Source: Oscheius sp. JU75
Taxonomy: Eukaryota; Nematoda; Chromadorea; Rhabditida; Rhabditidae
Length of the DNA: 64,000 nt
Direction of reading: 5' to 3'
NCBI GenBank assembly: GCA_037178855.1
Contig: JASJZC010000001.1
Coordinates: 5,828,001 to 5,892,000, forward strand
Shown here: in pieces, positions 11,635-22,796 of the stretch
How the letters are laid out: each line of letters starts with the position of its first letter
Numbering within the stretch: position 1 is the stretch's first letter
Program-made: the position numbers and the translations under genes
Notes under the pieces: generated by a model
What the model was told of the DNA's origin: nothing
Database searches by the model: none
What the model saw: only the letters and a program-made list of their open reading frames with translations

Positions 11635-13101
11635 TCACAAAGGAATTGGCATGACCCTGTGGCGATGGGGAGAGCTCTCCAGGAGTTTCACCTCTTCGCC
11701 AGTTAGTGAAAAGTCAAAGAGATCGAAGTTCTCCCTAACTCTCTCCTTTTTGACCGATTTGGGAATCACGGCAAAACCTCGGTCCATCGCGTAGCGCAGT
11801 AGAATCTAAGAGAGTCTAGGTAATTCAATAAAGTCATTAGTCACCTGGGCAGGCGTTTTTCCGTGTTTCTTCGAGAGTTCAAGGACGTTCTTGTCTTTCA
11901 GAGGACTCGGGTAGTCTTCCCAGACGAGCGGACTGAAATGATAGCTGGTATTTCGATTCAAAGTGCTTTTCCAGTCGTTTCGGGACCCATTGATAGATTT
12001 TTAACGTAACGAAGTGGAATATCTTGGCTACAGTTTGCGTGAAGTACCAAAGGCGCGCGCGTACTCGGTAATGTGCCCGCCGCATCGAATTGCCACTTCT
12101 GTCAGAGTGCATCCATGGCATGGAAACTGTCGTGGCTGAATTGAGTTCTTCAGAACAAGGCCTAACATGCTGAGGTTTTAATGCTGCTTAAAAATAAGCT
12201 TACTTTCCATCCGCCATCGTGTACTTGAACTCGACGCGGCCAGCTGATCCCAAAGTCGCGTAGGATGTCAGAGAGATGTTGTACTTTTTGCAGATGGCTT
12301 GCATCTCCAGCTGCGGACAATAGATGCTCATTTCGACCTGATGGTTGTGAATCGGAACTTCTGCAACTCGCATGATCCTCTCTATCTGTCCAGTGGAAAA
12401 GTTCGAGACTCCTATGGCTCTGGTAAGTTTCCTGCTGTAGAGCTCCTCGAAAACACGCCACATTTCTTCGACAGAGACCGGGTACTCGGTCGGAGCTGAC
12501 ATATCAGGCTGAATAAAAATTAAGAGTAAGAGGCGCCTACAGCTCAAGAGTCGGTGCGTACTGTCAGATATGTGGGACTTAGCCATGACCAACTAGTCAA
12601 CCATACAAACTGCATATGACCACGCACGATACGAGTCGACTCTGAGTTTAAAAATCCCGTATTTGGGCACAGTACCTTGAAAGCACACGGGTTATGAATG
12701 AGATAGAGATCGACATAATCCAACTGTAGCTTCCGGAGCGATTCCTTCAAAGCTGGCTCGATATCGGCCGGACGCAGATGGGTGGAGAAACACTAACCGT
12801 ATAATAATTGCTCTAAATAGTGGAAGTACCTTGGTAGTAATGAAGATGTCCTCTCTCTTGACTGTTCCTTCAGCAATCATCTCTCTAATAGCATCCCCAA
12901 CGGTCTCTTCATTTCCATAAAGTTCAGCCGTGTCGACCAGACGATATCCTTTATCGATGGCGTTCCTGATGGCAGATTTCAATTCTCCTTCGGTCGCCTG
13001 TACTATTTGGAAAAGAGGGATAAAGAGCTGACCATCCAGGTCCCGAGACCAACTTGAGGCATTTTGACACCATTCGAGAGGGTGACTGACGGAGACGACA
13101 T
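11635..13101 (-). CDS. Aldo-keto reductase (AKR superfamily)
   Basis: NADPH-dependent carbonyl reductase fold. [10 protein letters not shown] near the start, then [18 protein letters not shown] (catalytic Asp and Tyr), DIFITTK (catalytic Lys), DLYLIHNP (catalytic His, with Asn where many AKRs have Trp), AIGVSNFS and HNHQVEMS. The C-terminal exon has [21 protein letters not shown], the usual NADP-phosphate-binding segment. It closes MPIPL-stop at 11635, short of the long C-terminal loop of many AKR1 members. A splice just before that stop could extend it. Start at 13101. Substrate cannot be told from sequence. Confidence 0.9.
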
Positions 13102-13464
13102 TGGGGCACGAGTGATTACGGGCTGGACAGAGAAGGGACGTAATTGAGGGAACTAGTTCGTTTATGTTGGGAGTGAAAGCGTGAAAGAGGGCGAAGGTCA
13201 GCGGTCTGTTGTAAGTATAATCGCACCTAATGGGACATTCAGGGCTTTCAGTAACAAGAAGCCAGAGTCAGGTAATTTACTCAATTCCGTGGCAGGGTCG
13301 GTTAACCTCTTTAGACTGTGCTGTGATTTGACGTTCTAACGACCGGTTGATTCATATTTATCATCAGATGAAAACAATTTTTAATGTACTATAAAATCAT
13401 ACGATATGTTATGTACAGAACCTGTATGATCACTGGGATTTGAGCAAAATACTCCTTCTCGTAT

Positions 13465-16400
13465 CTATTCTCTGACATAATTTCCAGGAAACAGTCCCGA
13501 TCGTCCGTTGAGCTTCCCTGTCCACCAGCCACTTTCATCTAAAACTTTTCTAATATTTCTCTCAGAGCCAGCCCACGTTTTTCAAGCAAGTCAATCTCGT
13601 CGTCCTTCCGGAAGGACAACTCGTCCGTATCTTGTGCCTCGTAGTCATAGAGCGCGAAGACGACCGGATGAAGACGGGGCTTGGTCGGAGGCTTCGGTTT
13701 CGGGGCTCTTTGAGGAGGATTGACGCTTCCTCCATTGCCCACGGACATGGCAGCGAAAGGTGTGGCAACACCTCCCATTTGGGCCGGGTTGACTGAAACA
13801 ATAGAGACGATGCTTTAATTAATGTTAGCAACAACTCACATCCTCCTCCACCACCATGAGCCGGAGCAACCGGAGCCGAATCGGCATTCGACGGCCTCCG
13901 ATTGACAATCGACGAGGGCAGTTGGTCTGTGAGGCCGTTATTGTCTCTCTGGTACGGATTGTAGTTCTGTGGAGGTGGTGGCTGATTGAATCCAATGCCT
14001 CCACTCATCGAGTTCTTTTTCTGGCTTGTTCGACGAGTGGACACCCTTCTCGTGTCCTCTTTCCGCTTGTATCCAGCAGCCGGGCGTTGCATTGAAGGTC
14101 CTGAGCCATTGTTAGGATATAGAAAGTGTCTCACTTGTAGTGTTGGCCAGTCCCGTTCCAATATTTACGGTTAGCGTGTTACTCTTGGTAATGAGCACAG
14201 TCCGGGCGTCACCCGATGGATCTCTGGAAAATGGCGTCATTTAAAAACTTCACATTTTTTGTTCTGTCACTAACATTCCCAAATTTTAACAATATGCATG
14301 TACTGCAAAGCTGTAACCCCAAGTCTGGGTCACAAGGTTGCAGAACATCAGAGATCTCCAAAATTCTTCTGGGGATGAGAAACAGCCAGGGCGCGCTGTT
14401 TTGCCGCCCTAACTACAGTAGCCATTCGAGCATCTGTTAACTTAAACATAGCATGTTTAGTCTTGTTTTAAAGCTCTCGACGAGAAATACCACGGCACCC
14501 GTGCTCCATACTCTTCCCATCACAGTGTGAACAGAAGTTCTAGCTTACTTGTTGAAAAGAACCGTCCTCGTGCCTCCTCCGAAACGGGACTTTTTCAGCG
14601 TGATCGTGTGCTGATTCTTGAACTCAAGCTGTAAAATTCCCCCGTTCGTTCTCTCCTTGTACTTTTTGCTAAAAGCATTTTATTTGGACAAACCCAGGGA
14701 ATCACCTCAAAGTTGTGAGGAACTCCGTTTTAAAGGGAGTCTCGATCAACGAGCTGTAGTCATCCCTCACGTAGACTACCAGAAACTGAAAGCAGGATCA
14801 AAGCTCAGTCGATATTCCAACTCACGTCGTCTTGATACGGCGACAGTCCGATGCAGAGTATCCTTGGGAGGTCAATCTGTCTGAAATCACTTATTCAGCT
14901 TCAACTCGTCTAATAAAAGAACCTTTTGATAACCTCGACGATCTTTCCCTTATTCGGTCCCTGTTTCGCCTTCTCCCTTCCGATGAAGGTTAGATTCTTG
15001 GACGTGAGCAGAACATCAAGCTTGGAGACCTTGAAGCGTCGGTCGTATTTGTTGGCAGTAGCAGCGAACTCGACTCTCTCTCTTTTTCCGACCAGGGACT
15101 GGAAATGCTCTATAGAAAGTTCACAATGTCTGAAGATACCTGCAGTTCGGGATGATATTCGAGTCCAATATAATCGCCGACAAAGTTTCTGTTCAGAGAG
15201 AACCGTCTTCTCTCCTTCTTTCCAAAGAACAGATCTGAAGCATTTTCCTTCTCCTTGGCATGTCTTTCTCTGGCGTGATGTTGTCTCCAGGCCTTCTGGA
15301 TCACTCTGGCATAGCCATCGTACCTCCTTTCTCTTCGTTCTTCCAGAAGGAACAACTAGAAATCGTGTACATGCTATCAGTCGGAGAAACCTACAGATTC
15401 AGGATTCTTGATGAATATCTTGCTTTTGCCCATCTGATACTGGTCGCGGTCCATATTCACAGCACGGATGATGATCTTAACAGCTCTAATTGCGTTGCTC
15501 TCTTATTAGTTTTTCTGGGAACGGCTTTCGCAGCATGATTCAGATGATATTAAGCGTTCCGACTACGGAACAACCAAGCTTGGTTCGAAACCCAGTTGCG
15601 GCAAACGTTTTTTTTTTCTTCTAGTCTTTTCTTACCTCACAGCCCTGTTTCGGGTCACCTCTCCAATGTGGCCAGGTCTGCTCGCTCAGAATCGCATACC
15701 GCCAAAGAAACTTTGAAAAGTCTCTCCTAAAGGCGAAGCCTGCTCTTCGAACACGAATGTTCTCTCTCAGACCGAGGTATTCAACCTGGTGACGGACTCT
15801 AAAACTATTTCAAATTGCTATAGTAAGTAAGTACCTCTGATCCTCCCAATCCCCAGCTCGTTTCGTCTCATTCGGCTTGATACATCTCACGTAGTGAGGG
15901 GTACACTTCATTAGAGAGTCTACTAGGATATTTGCTTGACTCTAAAATAACTGGTTCGATGCGAAAAATTATCGACTTACTCTAATCTTGAAGGAGAACG
16001 TAGTTGGTCGTTTGCCGGCAGTTACTACCTGCTGGTCGGCGAATAGGGAGCGGAGAAAGTTGCTGAAAGGAATATATTAACAAGTACACCTTCATCAGTA
16101 ATGTAACGGTCAAGAAAAATTGGAGACGGTCAGAGTCTGGATAGAATCTGAATGATGATCTTAACAGCTCTAATTGCGTTGCTCTCTTATTACTGTCTCC
16201 AATTTTTATTGACCGTTACATTACTCCTTACCGTAATCATTTGACTGACCGGTAAAGAGACTAAAATTTCTTTCTGTACATTCCAACTTACTTCGAGCTC
16301 TGCTGCATAATCTGTACCAGATCCGAGTTGAGTACATCTCTGTTCCGGTCACAGAAGCCATCAACATTGTAGAGTACCTAAGTGACTTTCAAATCTTCTA

Positions 16401-18849
16401 AACCCTTCCACTCACATCTCCAGCATAATGTTTGATTAAAAAGGCCCCAGCTCCTTGCTGGAAGTGAGGATGTTGACCAACTCTCTTGGTGAGACTCTGC
16501 AGCAGCTGCTGATCCACACCTTCAGACTGCCCATGGATCTGTGCACAAGTGTCGTCGAGGAGAGCCATAATTCCAGGAGGGTTCTTTCCCTCAATGAGAT
16601 CACAGACGATTTTGTTGTTGAAGTAGTCGATCTCGGTCCATTGGATCCCCTCCTGTACGTACTCTTCCTGTTCAGCCTTCAACGTCAGCTCGATAAAAAT
16701 CTGCTGGAGCTTTTCGTTCACAAAGTTGATACTGGAGTGAGGGTTGCTTTGGTGGAAAAATTCACTGACCAGAACTGTTCGAACCCGTTGCTGTCGAAGA
16801 TCTCGAACCCGTAGATGTCGAGAATTCCAACGGAGAGACCGGAGTCTTTCCCGGAGGAGACGGCGAGAGCCTTGTTCACGACGGAAACTGGAAACTTTAT
16901 TGTCAAATTGGGAGTAGTAGTCTGTCTGAACTACCAAAATCTGGATACTCGTTCTTGAATTTCAAGAAAACTCTTTCTCGATGAGTTTATATCTGACAAG
17001 AGAGGTTCCCTGATGGTAGGCACTTACCCAGATGGTCGAAGAGCTTCGAGTAGATGGCTTTAACCCAGGCGTCTCTGGTGTAGTTGGCCTGTTCCACGTT
17101 CAAATTCACATCAATTTCTTCTGTCTTGTTGCCCCACCTGGAAAATGAACTTTGTTTCAAAAACAAACAAATTCTCACTTGCTCTCCAGCTTCTTCGAAA
17201 TGAGTTTGTGTTTGATGGCGGCAGATGGGATTCCTAGCAAGAAGGAAGGGTATTCGAGGTCTGAAACCGGAAATAGAGAGGAGGGAAAACCGCAAACTCG
17301 CAGTCATCACTCTGAACAGCTGCAAAGTTTCGATCTTCGACAAAGGATATGTTCCCCAGATGGAGTACGGCTGAGACCAGTTGCAGAACTTCTAACTGTT
17401 GTGCCTCATTGAATCCGACCACTCCCATAGCGTGAAGTGTGCTTTGGAACTCTTTCGCATCGTCGGTGTCATGGGCTTTGGTCACGCCGCTCTGGTTCAG
17501 ATACTGGTAGTAGTCGAGTTCCCCGATGCCTAGACTTTCTAAACACAAGATATTGTTTCAATTCTTTGTCCAAAACAAACTCTTAAGATTCTGATCAGCT
17601 CCGGCGATCAACTGGTAGAAGATGTGAAAGTTTCTGTCTCCTTTACTCTGTCTGACCACGCGGGACTTTTCCAAAAGAAAGTTTGATAACTGAACTGTAT
17701 AAGAACATTTTTAAGAGTTCCCACCTTTCCTCCCACTGGTTCTCCACCTCGGCTGAATATAATCTCCACGTATTTGCCGAACCGAGACGAGTTCCAGTTT
17801 CGAATAGTCGCGGCGTTCCCGAAGGCTTCCAAGAGTGGGTTGGATTGAAGAATCACCTCTTTCACGTGCTAAACTAGAATGCTTGAGCCAAATGGTTTTC
17901 GAGAACTGTATAAAACTCCTTATCTCTCTTTAACATACTTTTCCAGACCGAGAGGAGTACTTTTCTCGTACGGAGCCGGCGCGCCGCATAGAAAGTTCAT
18001 ATTCTTCATGAGAACACCAAGGCCCTAGAAAGCTACTGAATCGTTTTTTCCTCACCAAGAGCATCAAAATGACACCAAACATGTCTAGATAGAGTTACGG
18101 GAAGCTGAAGTTAATGACGCGGGATTTTCAGAGATTCGTGGATGATCACCCAATTTAGGTTCCAAGACCTCGTTTTTTGACTTTTTCATTTTCTGCAAAG
18201 TTGTAGAACAAACCAACAGCTACAACTTTTCAGAGGGTCGAAATGCGAAAAAAAAGATTTCTTGTGCCTGGAAAACGCGGTAGAAGTTGGGCTAAAATGC
18301 TATATGCTAAAAATTAATCGAGCTTGTTTGATTGAAAAAAGACAAACTGATTATTGAAACCAACCTGAACACTCTTGCCGCCACCGGAAATCCTCGAAAT
18401 GTAGTTCATGATATATTTGGCCGCCACAGTTTTTCCGGCTCCGGACTCGCCGGAAATGATCACACATTGCGACTCGTTGTCGATCAGCATGTTTCTGTAC
18501 TCATCGATGGGAAAAGGTTAAAAACGCTTTGCTACCTATACATATTGTCAGCCAGGGCATAAATGTGCGGTGGATTCTCGTACTGAGCCGCCCCCTGATA
18601 CTGTTCCATGTCTTTTTCTGTGAAATAGGGCATCTGTTTGAAGGGGTTGACTGAGATCAATACTGGGCCAATGTAGGTCTAAAGCCTCTCTGCTTGATAT
18701 AACAAAGGGTAACTAACGAATATACTGTTCCCATGTAGCCTCTTCTTCAGATTGTCCACTATGGCTTCCTCGGACAGCTTGGACAAAAGGACCATGTCGT
18801 CCACCCCCACGTGCTGCACATTGACATTACTCTGCCAATGGAAGACCAT
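13465..18849 (-). CDS. Long-tailed class I myosin (Myo1e/1f type) with SH3
   Basis: Actin-based membrane motor for endocytosis and cortical actin. The N-terminus [20 protein letters not shown] at 18849 follows a splice acceptor by 2 nt. Motor landmarks: [11 protein letters not shown]-loop [14 protein letters not shown] (about 18430), switch [11 protein letters not shown] (about 17790), YNQAQQL-type segment near 17400, switch [19 protein letters not shown] (about 16815), and [24 protein letters not shown]. The lever region has [14 protein letters not shown]-like sequence ([19 protein letters not shown], about 15320). TH1 is followed by a Gly/Pro-rich TH2 (13700-14100) and an SH3 domain ([16 protein letters not shown] to [18 protein letters not shown]) ending at 13465. 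Domain order equals vertebrate MYO1E. Introns are mostly 30-60 nt, with two long ones carrying insertions (about 16062-16290 and 17880-18365). Confidence 0.95.
17930..18082 (-). CDS. Possible small hydrophobic protein nested in a myosin intron
   Basis: Inside the 17880-18365 myosin intron, on the same strand, a 43-codon frame can be read if one 31-nt intron (18025-18055, GTGAGG...TTCTAG) is removed. It begins [17 protein letters not shown], a plausible single membrane segment. Next comes [14 protein letters not shown], and the end is KYVKER-stop at 17930. It cannot be a myosin cassette exon as read, because no donor keeps phase with the next exon and a stop follows. No family recognised. It could be chance, since the intron also contains repeat DNA. 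Confidence 0.35.
   Translation of the reverse strand: MFGVILMLLVRKKRFSSFLGPWCSHEEYELSMRRAGSVREKYSSRSGKVC
18191..18234. repeat. Dispersed TTGTAG hairpin, copy 1 (myosin intron)
   Basis: Arms TTCTGCAAAGTTGTAG (18191-18206) and CTACAACTTTTCAGA (18220-18234) are near-complementary around a 13-nt loop. Same arm and loop layout as 19429-19481. Confidence 0.65.
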
Positions 18850-19210
18850 TTCTGGAAGAAAAGTGTAGAGAGAGAGAGAGAGACAGAGAGAGTGAATGTG
18901 TGATTTGGAGCTGTTTGTGAGGCTCGGAGAAGAAGCCCGAGGCTGGGAAACACAGGCGGCTGGCGGGAATTTCGGCCCGCACTCTGCAAACAGAACAAAC
19001 ATCGATCGTTTGTCCTTTTTGCATGATAAGGCGGAGAGGTATTACCTCAAAGAATCAGCAATCGGAATCATGAATTTTTCCAGCTAAAATGATGACGAAA
19101 CGGTTGCAGGAAGCATACGATACGAAGCTCACGTCTTTGTTTTTGTAAAGGGTGGTATTTCATTTCGACTCACTCTTTCCACCCCAATAACACATTATCC
19201 ATCTTAATAA

Positions 19211-19260
19211 CGTTTTGCAAATCTGTAGATGAAATCAACAGCTACTACTTTTTAGAACAT
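19211..19260. repeat. Dispersed TTGTAG hairpin, copy 2
   Basis: Left arm CGTTTTGCAAATCTGTAG (19211-19228), loop ATGAAATCAACA, right arm GCTACTACTTTTTAGAACAT (19241-19260). Diverged but aligned base for base with copy 3. Confidence 0.6.
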
Positions 19261-19428
19261 GATACACTCAGAAAAACACTTCGTCGTCCCCATAATTACT
19301 CCACAAAGAGTTACTCGAAAAGTACGCAATTTCGAGTCGTACGCGAAGATATTTTTTATTGCGACGCACAGCAAAGTTAACGCCTTCAACATTCTTTTCC
19401 CCACGACAATAGGATATTTTCAGCTTTT

Positions 19429-19481
19429 GATGTTCTGCAAACTTGTAGAAGAGATCAAGAGCTACAAATTTGCAGAACATC
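19429..19481. repeat. Dispersed TTGTAG hairpin, copy 3 (best preserved)
   Basis: Left arm GATGTTCTGCAAACTTGTAG (19429-19448) and right arm CTACAAATTTGCAGAACATC (19462-19481) pair at 19 of 20 positions around a 13-nt loop. Related hairpins occur at 18191, 19211, 45331, 46031 (collapsed), 59141 and 63868. Confidence 0.75.
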
Positions 19482-20157
19482 TCAAAACTCGAAAATCACT
19501 TCTACACGAAGATCAGCCTTTTTTGTCTGTATCTCCAAGATTTCAACAGCTAAAAAGAGCAAATAGACAAGAAATACATGATATCGGCTATCGGAAAAAT
19601 GATTAAAAGGAATGAGTCATCATTCATGTAAACACTAAATGCCAGTCCTTCTTACAAAAAATCAAAGACGAAAAAAAAGTTTTCCACCTACGTTTCCATA
19701 AATCTAACTGCCAAAATCAGGTCAAAAAGCCAGTAATAGATGAACGAGACACTGGGATGAGTCAAGAGAGTCAGAAATGGTGTTTAGAAGAGTGCGTCAG
19801 CTGGTCTGACTCATGGAAGAGGAAAGACGGGTCAACAAGAGCCCCCCACAAAGTGACGGCGCGGACAATCCGGACAATCGGTCGGGAGGAGAATTATGGA
19901 TAGAGGCTGTGGGCTAAAGTGGTCAAGATGACAGGTGAATGGAGGCTAATACCCGCATTCCTTTTTCAAGGTGGCTGCTGGCTGGTCTGAGTCATCGATC
20001 AATAACGAGAGACGGTATTAGTGCCACACCGCCCCCCGATGCTGCCAAAATTGGACACCTGCTGTTTTGGTGCCTTCCTAGTGGTTACCATTGAAAAAAA
20101 TTTATTACGCTAAAAACAATGAGATCATGAAAACTTCTTCACAGTAGCATAAAATTC

Positions 20158-22315
20158 TCACTTTCTGGACTTCTTCTTCTTCGGCTCGCCTTCCTCGATG
20201 TAGCCCTTCGGCTTCTCCAGCTTGAATCCGTGCAGCTCGCACCAGCCGAGGGGGAGCAGATCTTTAGAACTGAAATTGATTTTACTTTTTGTCAGAAGAA
20301 AAGAACGTACTCAATGTCGAAATATTGGTCGTAGCCATTCTCCCAGCCGTCGAAGTGGACCATGATCAGTCGTCCTTTGATGCCGACGACAGTAGCTGGA
20401 CAGATCAGCAAGTTTTCTACCATGTCCGAGGCCTCGAGTTTCGCGCCAATCTGAAAGGAAAGTTTAGGTTGAGGCTCAAGCATTCGCATTACATACAAGT
20501 CTTTTTCAATTCAACTTGTCCTCCCTGTCTATTTCTATGACGAAAGCTATGATAAAGTTAGAATAAGCACCTTGAACTCAGCCAGTCTGGCGGATGAGGG
20601 ATCGGCTTTGAAGAAGTTCTCCGGTGCTGCGATGGAATTGGTCTGAGCGAGATATTTGTTCCAATCGAAATGTTCCTCTTCTGATGCGGAGAGGTATTAC
20701 TTTGACTTGAAAAAAAAAACAAACCTTCGGGGTCGTTAAGAACCAGACCGTGCTTCTTCGCATATCCTACGGGGAACATCAATGGGGAGGTACAGTGGAG
20801 GGGAAGACAGTCCGATTCCATATCTGGCCCGTCGATTCCGATTTTGAGGTAGCCGTCCTAAAATGTGAGGATCAGAAGCACATGTCAACTGACATTCAGA
20901 AGCTCGAGCACTGTGGCGACGTGTAGATCGCGAACGGTCGATCCCAATGGGTCCATCAGCTCGAATTTCATTCCCTGTTTCCATTCGGAGCTATCCTCGT
21001 CCTGAAAACGGAATATACATTTCAAAACCAGCCCAAATGCACGTTGTATTTTTTCCACTCGGTCAGCTGCTCCGGTGTGACGTCGTTCGGATGATATTGG
21101 GGCTTGGTTCCGTTCTTGTGCGCCTCGGCAATATTATGGGCGTGTCTCATGTAGTCCGACTTAGCGGCAATCCGGTAGCCGTTCCGAGCAGCCCAACCCA
21201 CCGGGAACAGGAAGAAGCTGCTGTGGTCCACCCAGAAGTCGTTTTCTGCTCCGTACTGCATATTTTTATTTAGAAAACAAGGACAAAAAGAAACTAACCT
21301 GCCGGTCATCCTCTTCCTGGGTGTCACAGTCGTTCTTCATGACGACGACATTAACTCGGCGACCGATAACGGCTTTGATGCGAGCCGGACGGACTCTCGA
21401 TGAGACGGAATAGTCGAGGAGCTCGAGGCGCTGGCCTAACTGCAAGAAGATCATTTTGTAGAGGTTCAAACACTTTTAATAATATTAGAAGACGATGAAC
21501 CGAGCCTGTACCACTCCACCATGAGCGAGAACGAACTAGTAGTGTCCAAAGAAAAAAAATGAGTATACCTTCAGATGACATTGACGATTGATCTTGCCCC
21601 TCTCGTTGAAAAAGTCATCATGAACGGTTTGGTAGGTTTGAATGTCCTTTATCGCTTCCGCCATGTTCTTCTCGAATTTGTCCTCTCTCCTCCATTTTGT
21701 TTCGATGAATACCGGAGGAATGCAGACTTCTCCGTCGTCGATTTCAAAGTTGCTGGAAGAATATTGATGATAAACTGCCAAGAGAACCTACGAGAGACCC
21801 TGGACGCTTTTCGAGCCGATGTTCACGAAGAAGTCGTGCTCGGCTTCGTCGGCATTGGCACCGACCCATCGCATTAAAACTCGGTAGCCGACAATCTTGA
21901 GAAGAGGTCGCGTCAGGTTTGTAAACTAACCTTTCTGACAGTAGCTAGCCAAATGACACGGATACGGGGGTCAATGACGCGCTTGTAGTCATTTACCTCG
22001 ACGAACATCTGCAAAATTTAAAGTAAAACTATAGGGAGAAACAACGGACCGCGATGGGAGCTCGGGGATTAGCGATGTGCTCGAGGTATTCTCGAAGAAC
22101 GTGGTCGCGGAAGACGGAGACCGGCACGGCCTTTTCCGGACAACCAACCGGCTTTTTGGATTGATTTTCATCGACGACGATATCTGAAATTGGATTTGTG
22201 AGAGTGAAAAGATCAGAAGCGTACGTTTTAAAAAGTTGTTCCAATGATACGACTCGCCGTATGTTGGGCTTTTTATAACGCTGTCGACATGATCGATGTC
22301 GATAATTAGAGGCAT
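20158..22315 (-). CDS. Four-MBT-repeat chromatin protein (L3MBTL2/SFMBT/LIN-61 type)
   Basis: Methyl-lysine reader of Polycomb-type repression. Each MBT repeat is recognisable. Repeat 1 includes FVEVNDYKRVIDPRIRVIWL and VLMRWVGANADEAEHDFF. Repeat 2 has GQRLELLDYSVSSRVRPARI to DFWVDHSSFFLFPVGW. Repeat 3 has KQGMKFELMDPLGSTVRDLH to MFPVGYAKKHG. Repeat 4 has GAKLEASDMVENLLICPATV to MVHFDGWENGYDQYFDIES and LPLGWCELHGFKL. The protein ends in a lysine-rich tail PKKKKSRK at 20158, a likely nuclear signal. No FCS zinc finger or SAM domain was found. The start at 22315 is 4 nt after a TTTTTCAG acceptor. Confidence 0.88.
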
Positions 22316-22796
22316 ATTCCTGAAAAATCGATCCCGAAATGTATGAGAAGTGGAATAGAAGCAGAGCTGACCTATTCAAAGGAATTTTGTACCTAACAAG
22401 TGCTCAAAATTAGCTTGGATCAATTCGGTGCGTTTGGACCACAGCTAATGCGTCCATTTTCAACTAATTAACTGTACAAAACACAATAAACAGAGAAAAA
22501 AAATAGGAGAAAGGCGAACCAAGATGAAGCATGAAACTGGAGTTTTAAACCTATGCGGGTATTTTGGTGACGAGTTTTTACACATCTCGTTTGAACTGTA
22601 TTTTATTTTGTGAACCTCATCTCTACCTACTTTTTCACTAATTCATGCTCTTTGAATCTGATGTAGGTAGTATCAGTTTTACAAAAAGCACATTTATTGT
22701 TCAAGAAATCTATTCTATTGGAGCTAAATTATGCCGTTTCCACCAAGTGTTCTTCCTTTTTTCTCGCTAACTTCCACATAAATCGCTCCTCAGAAC
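22316..22796. other. Divergent intergenic region
   Basis: About 480 AT-rich nt between the MBT gene and the PTCD3-like gene. I see no gene, repeat or RNA in it. It presumably carries both promoters. Confidence 0.4.

Larger units (their letters stand above)
18850..20157. other. Intergenic 1.3 kb with hairpin repeats
   Basis: Lies upstream of the myosin gene and downstream of the convergently placed MBT gene end. It holds a GA-rich run (about 18868-18896) close to the myosin start and two copies of the TTGTAG hairpin family. An open stretch around 19260-19606 is not supported as a gene. The part at 19740-20110 shows nothing recognisable. Confidence 0.45.

Noticed and set aside
17940-18024. Alternatively spliced cassette exon in myosin loop 1
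   Set aside because: Flanking exons are phase 0, but every available donor of this segment leaves phase 1 or 2, so inclusion would shift the myosin frame.
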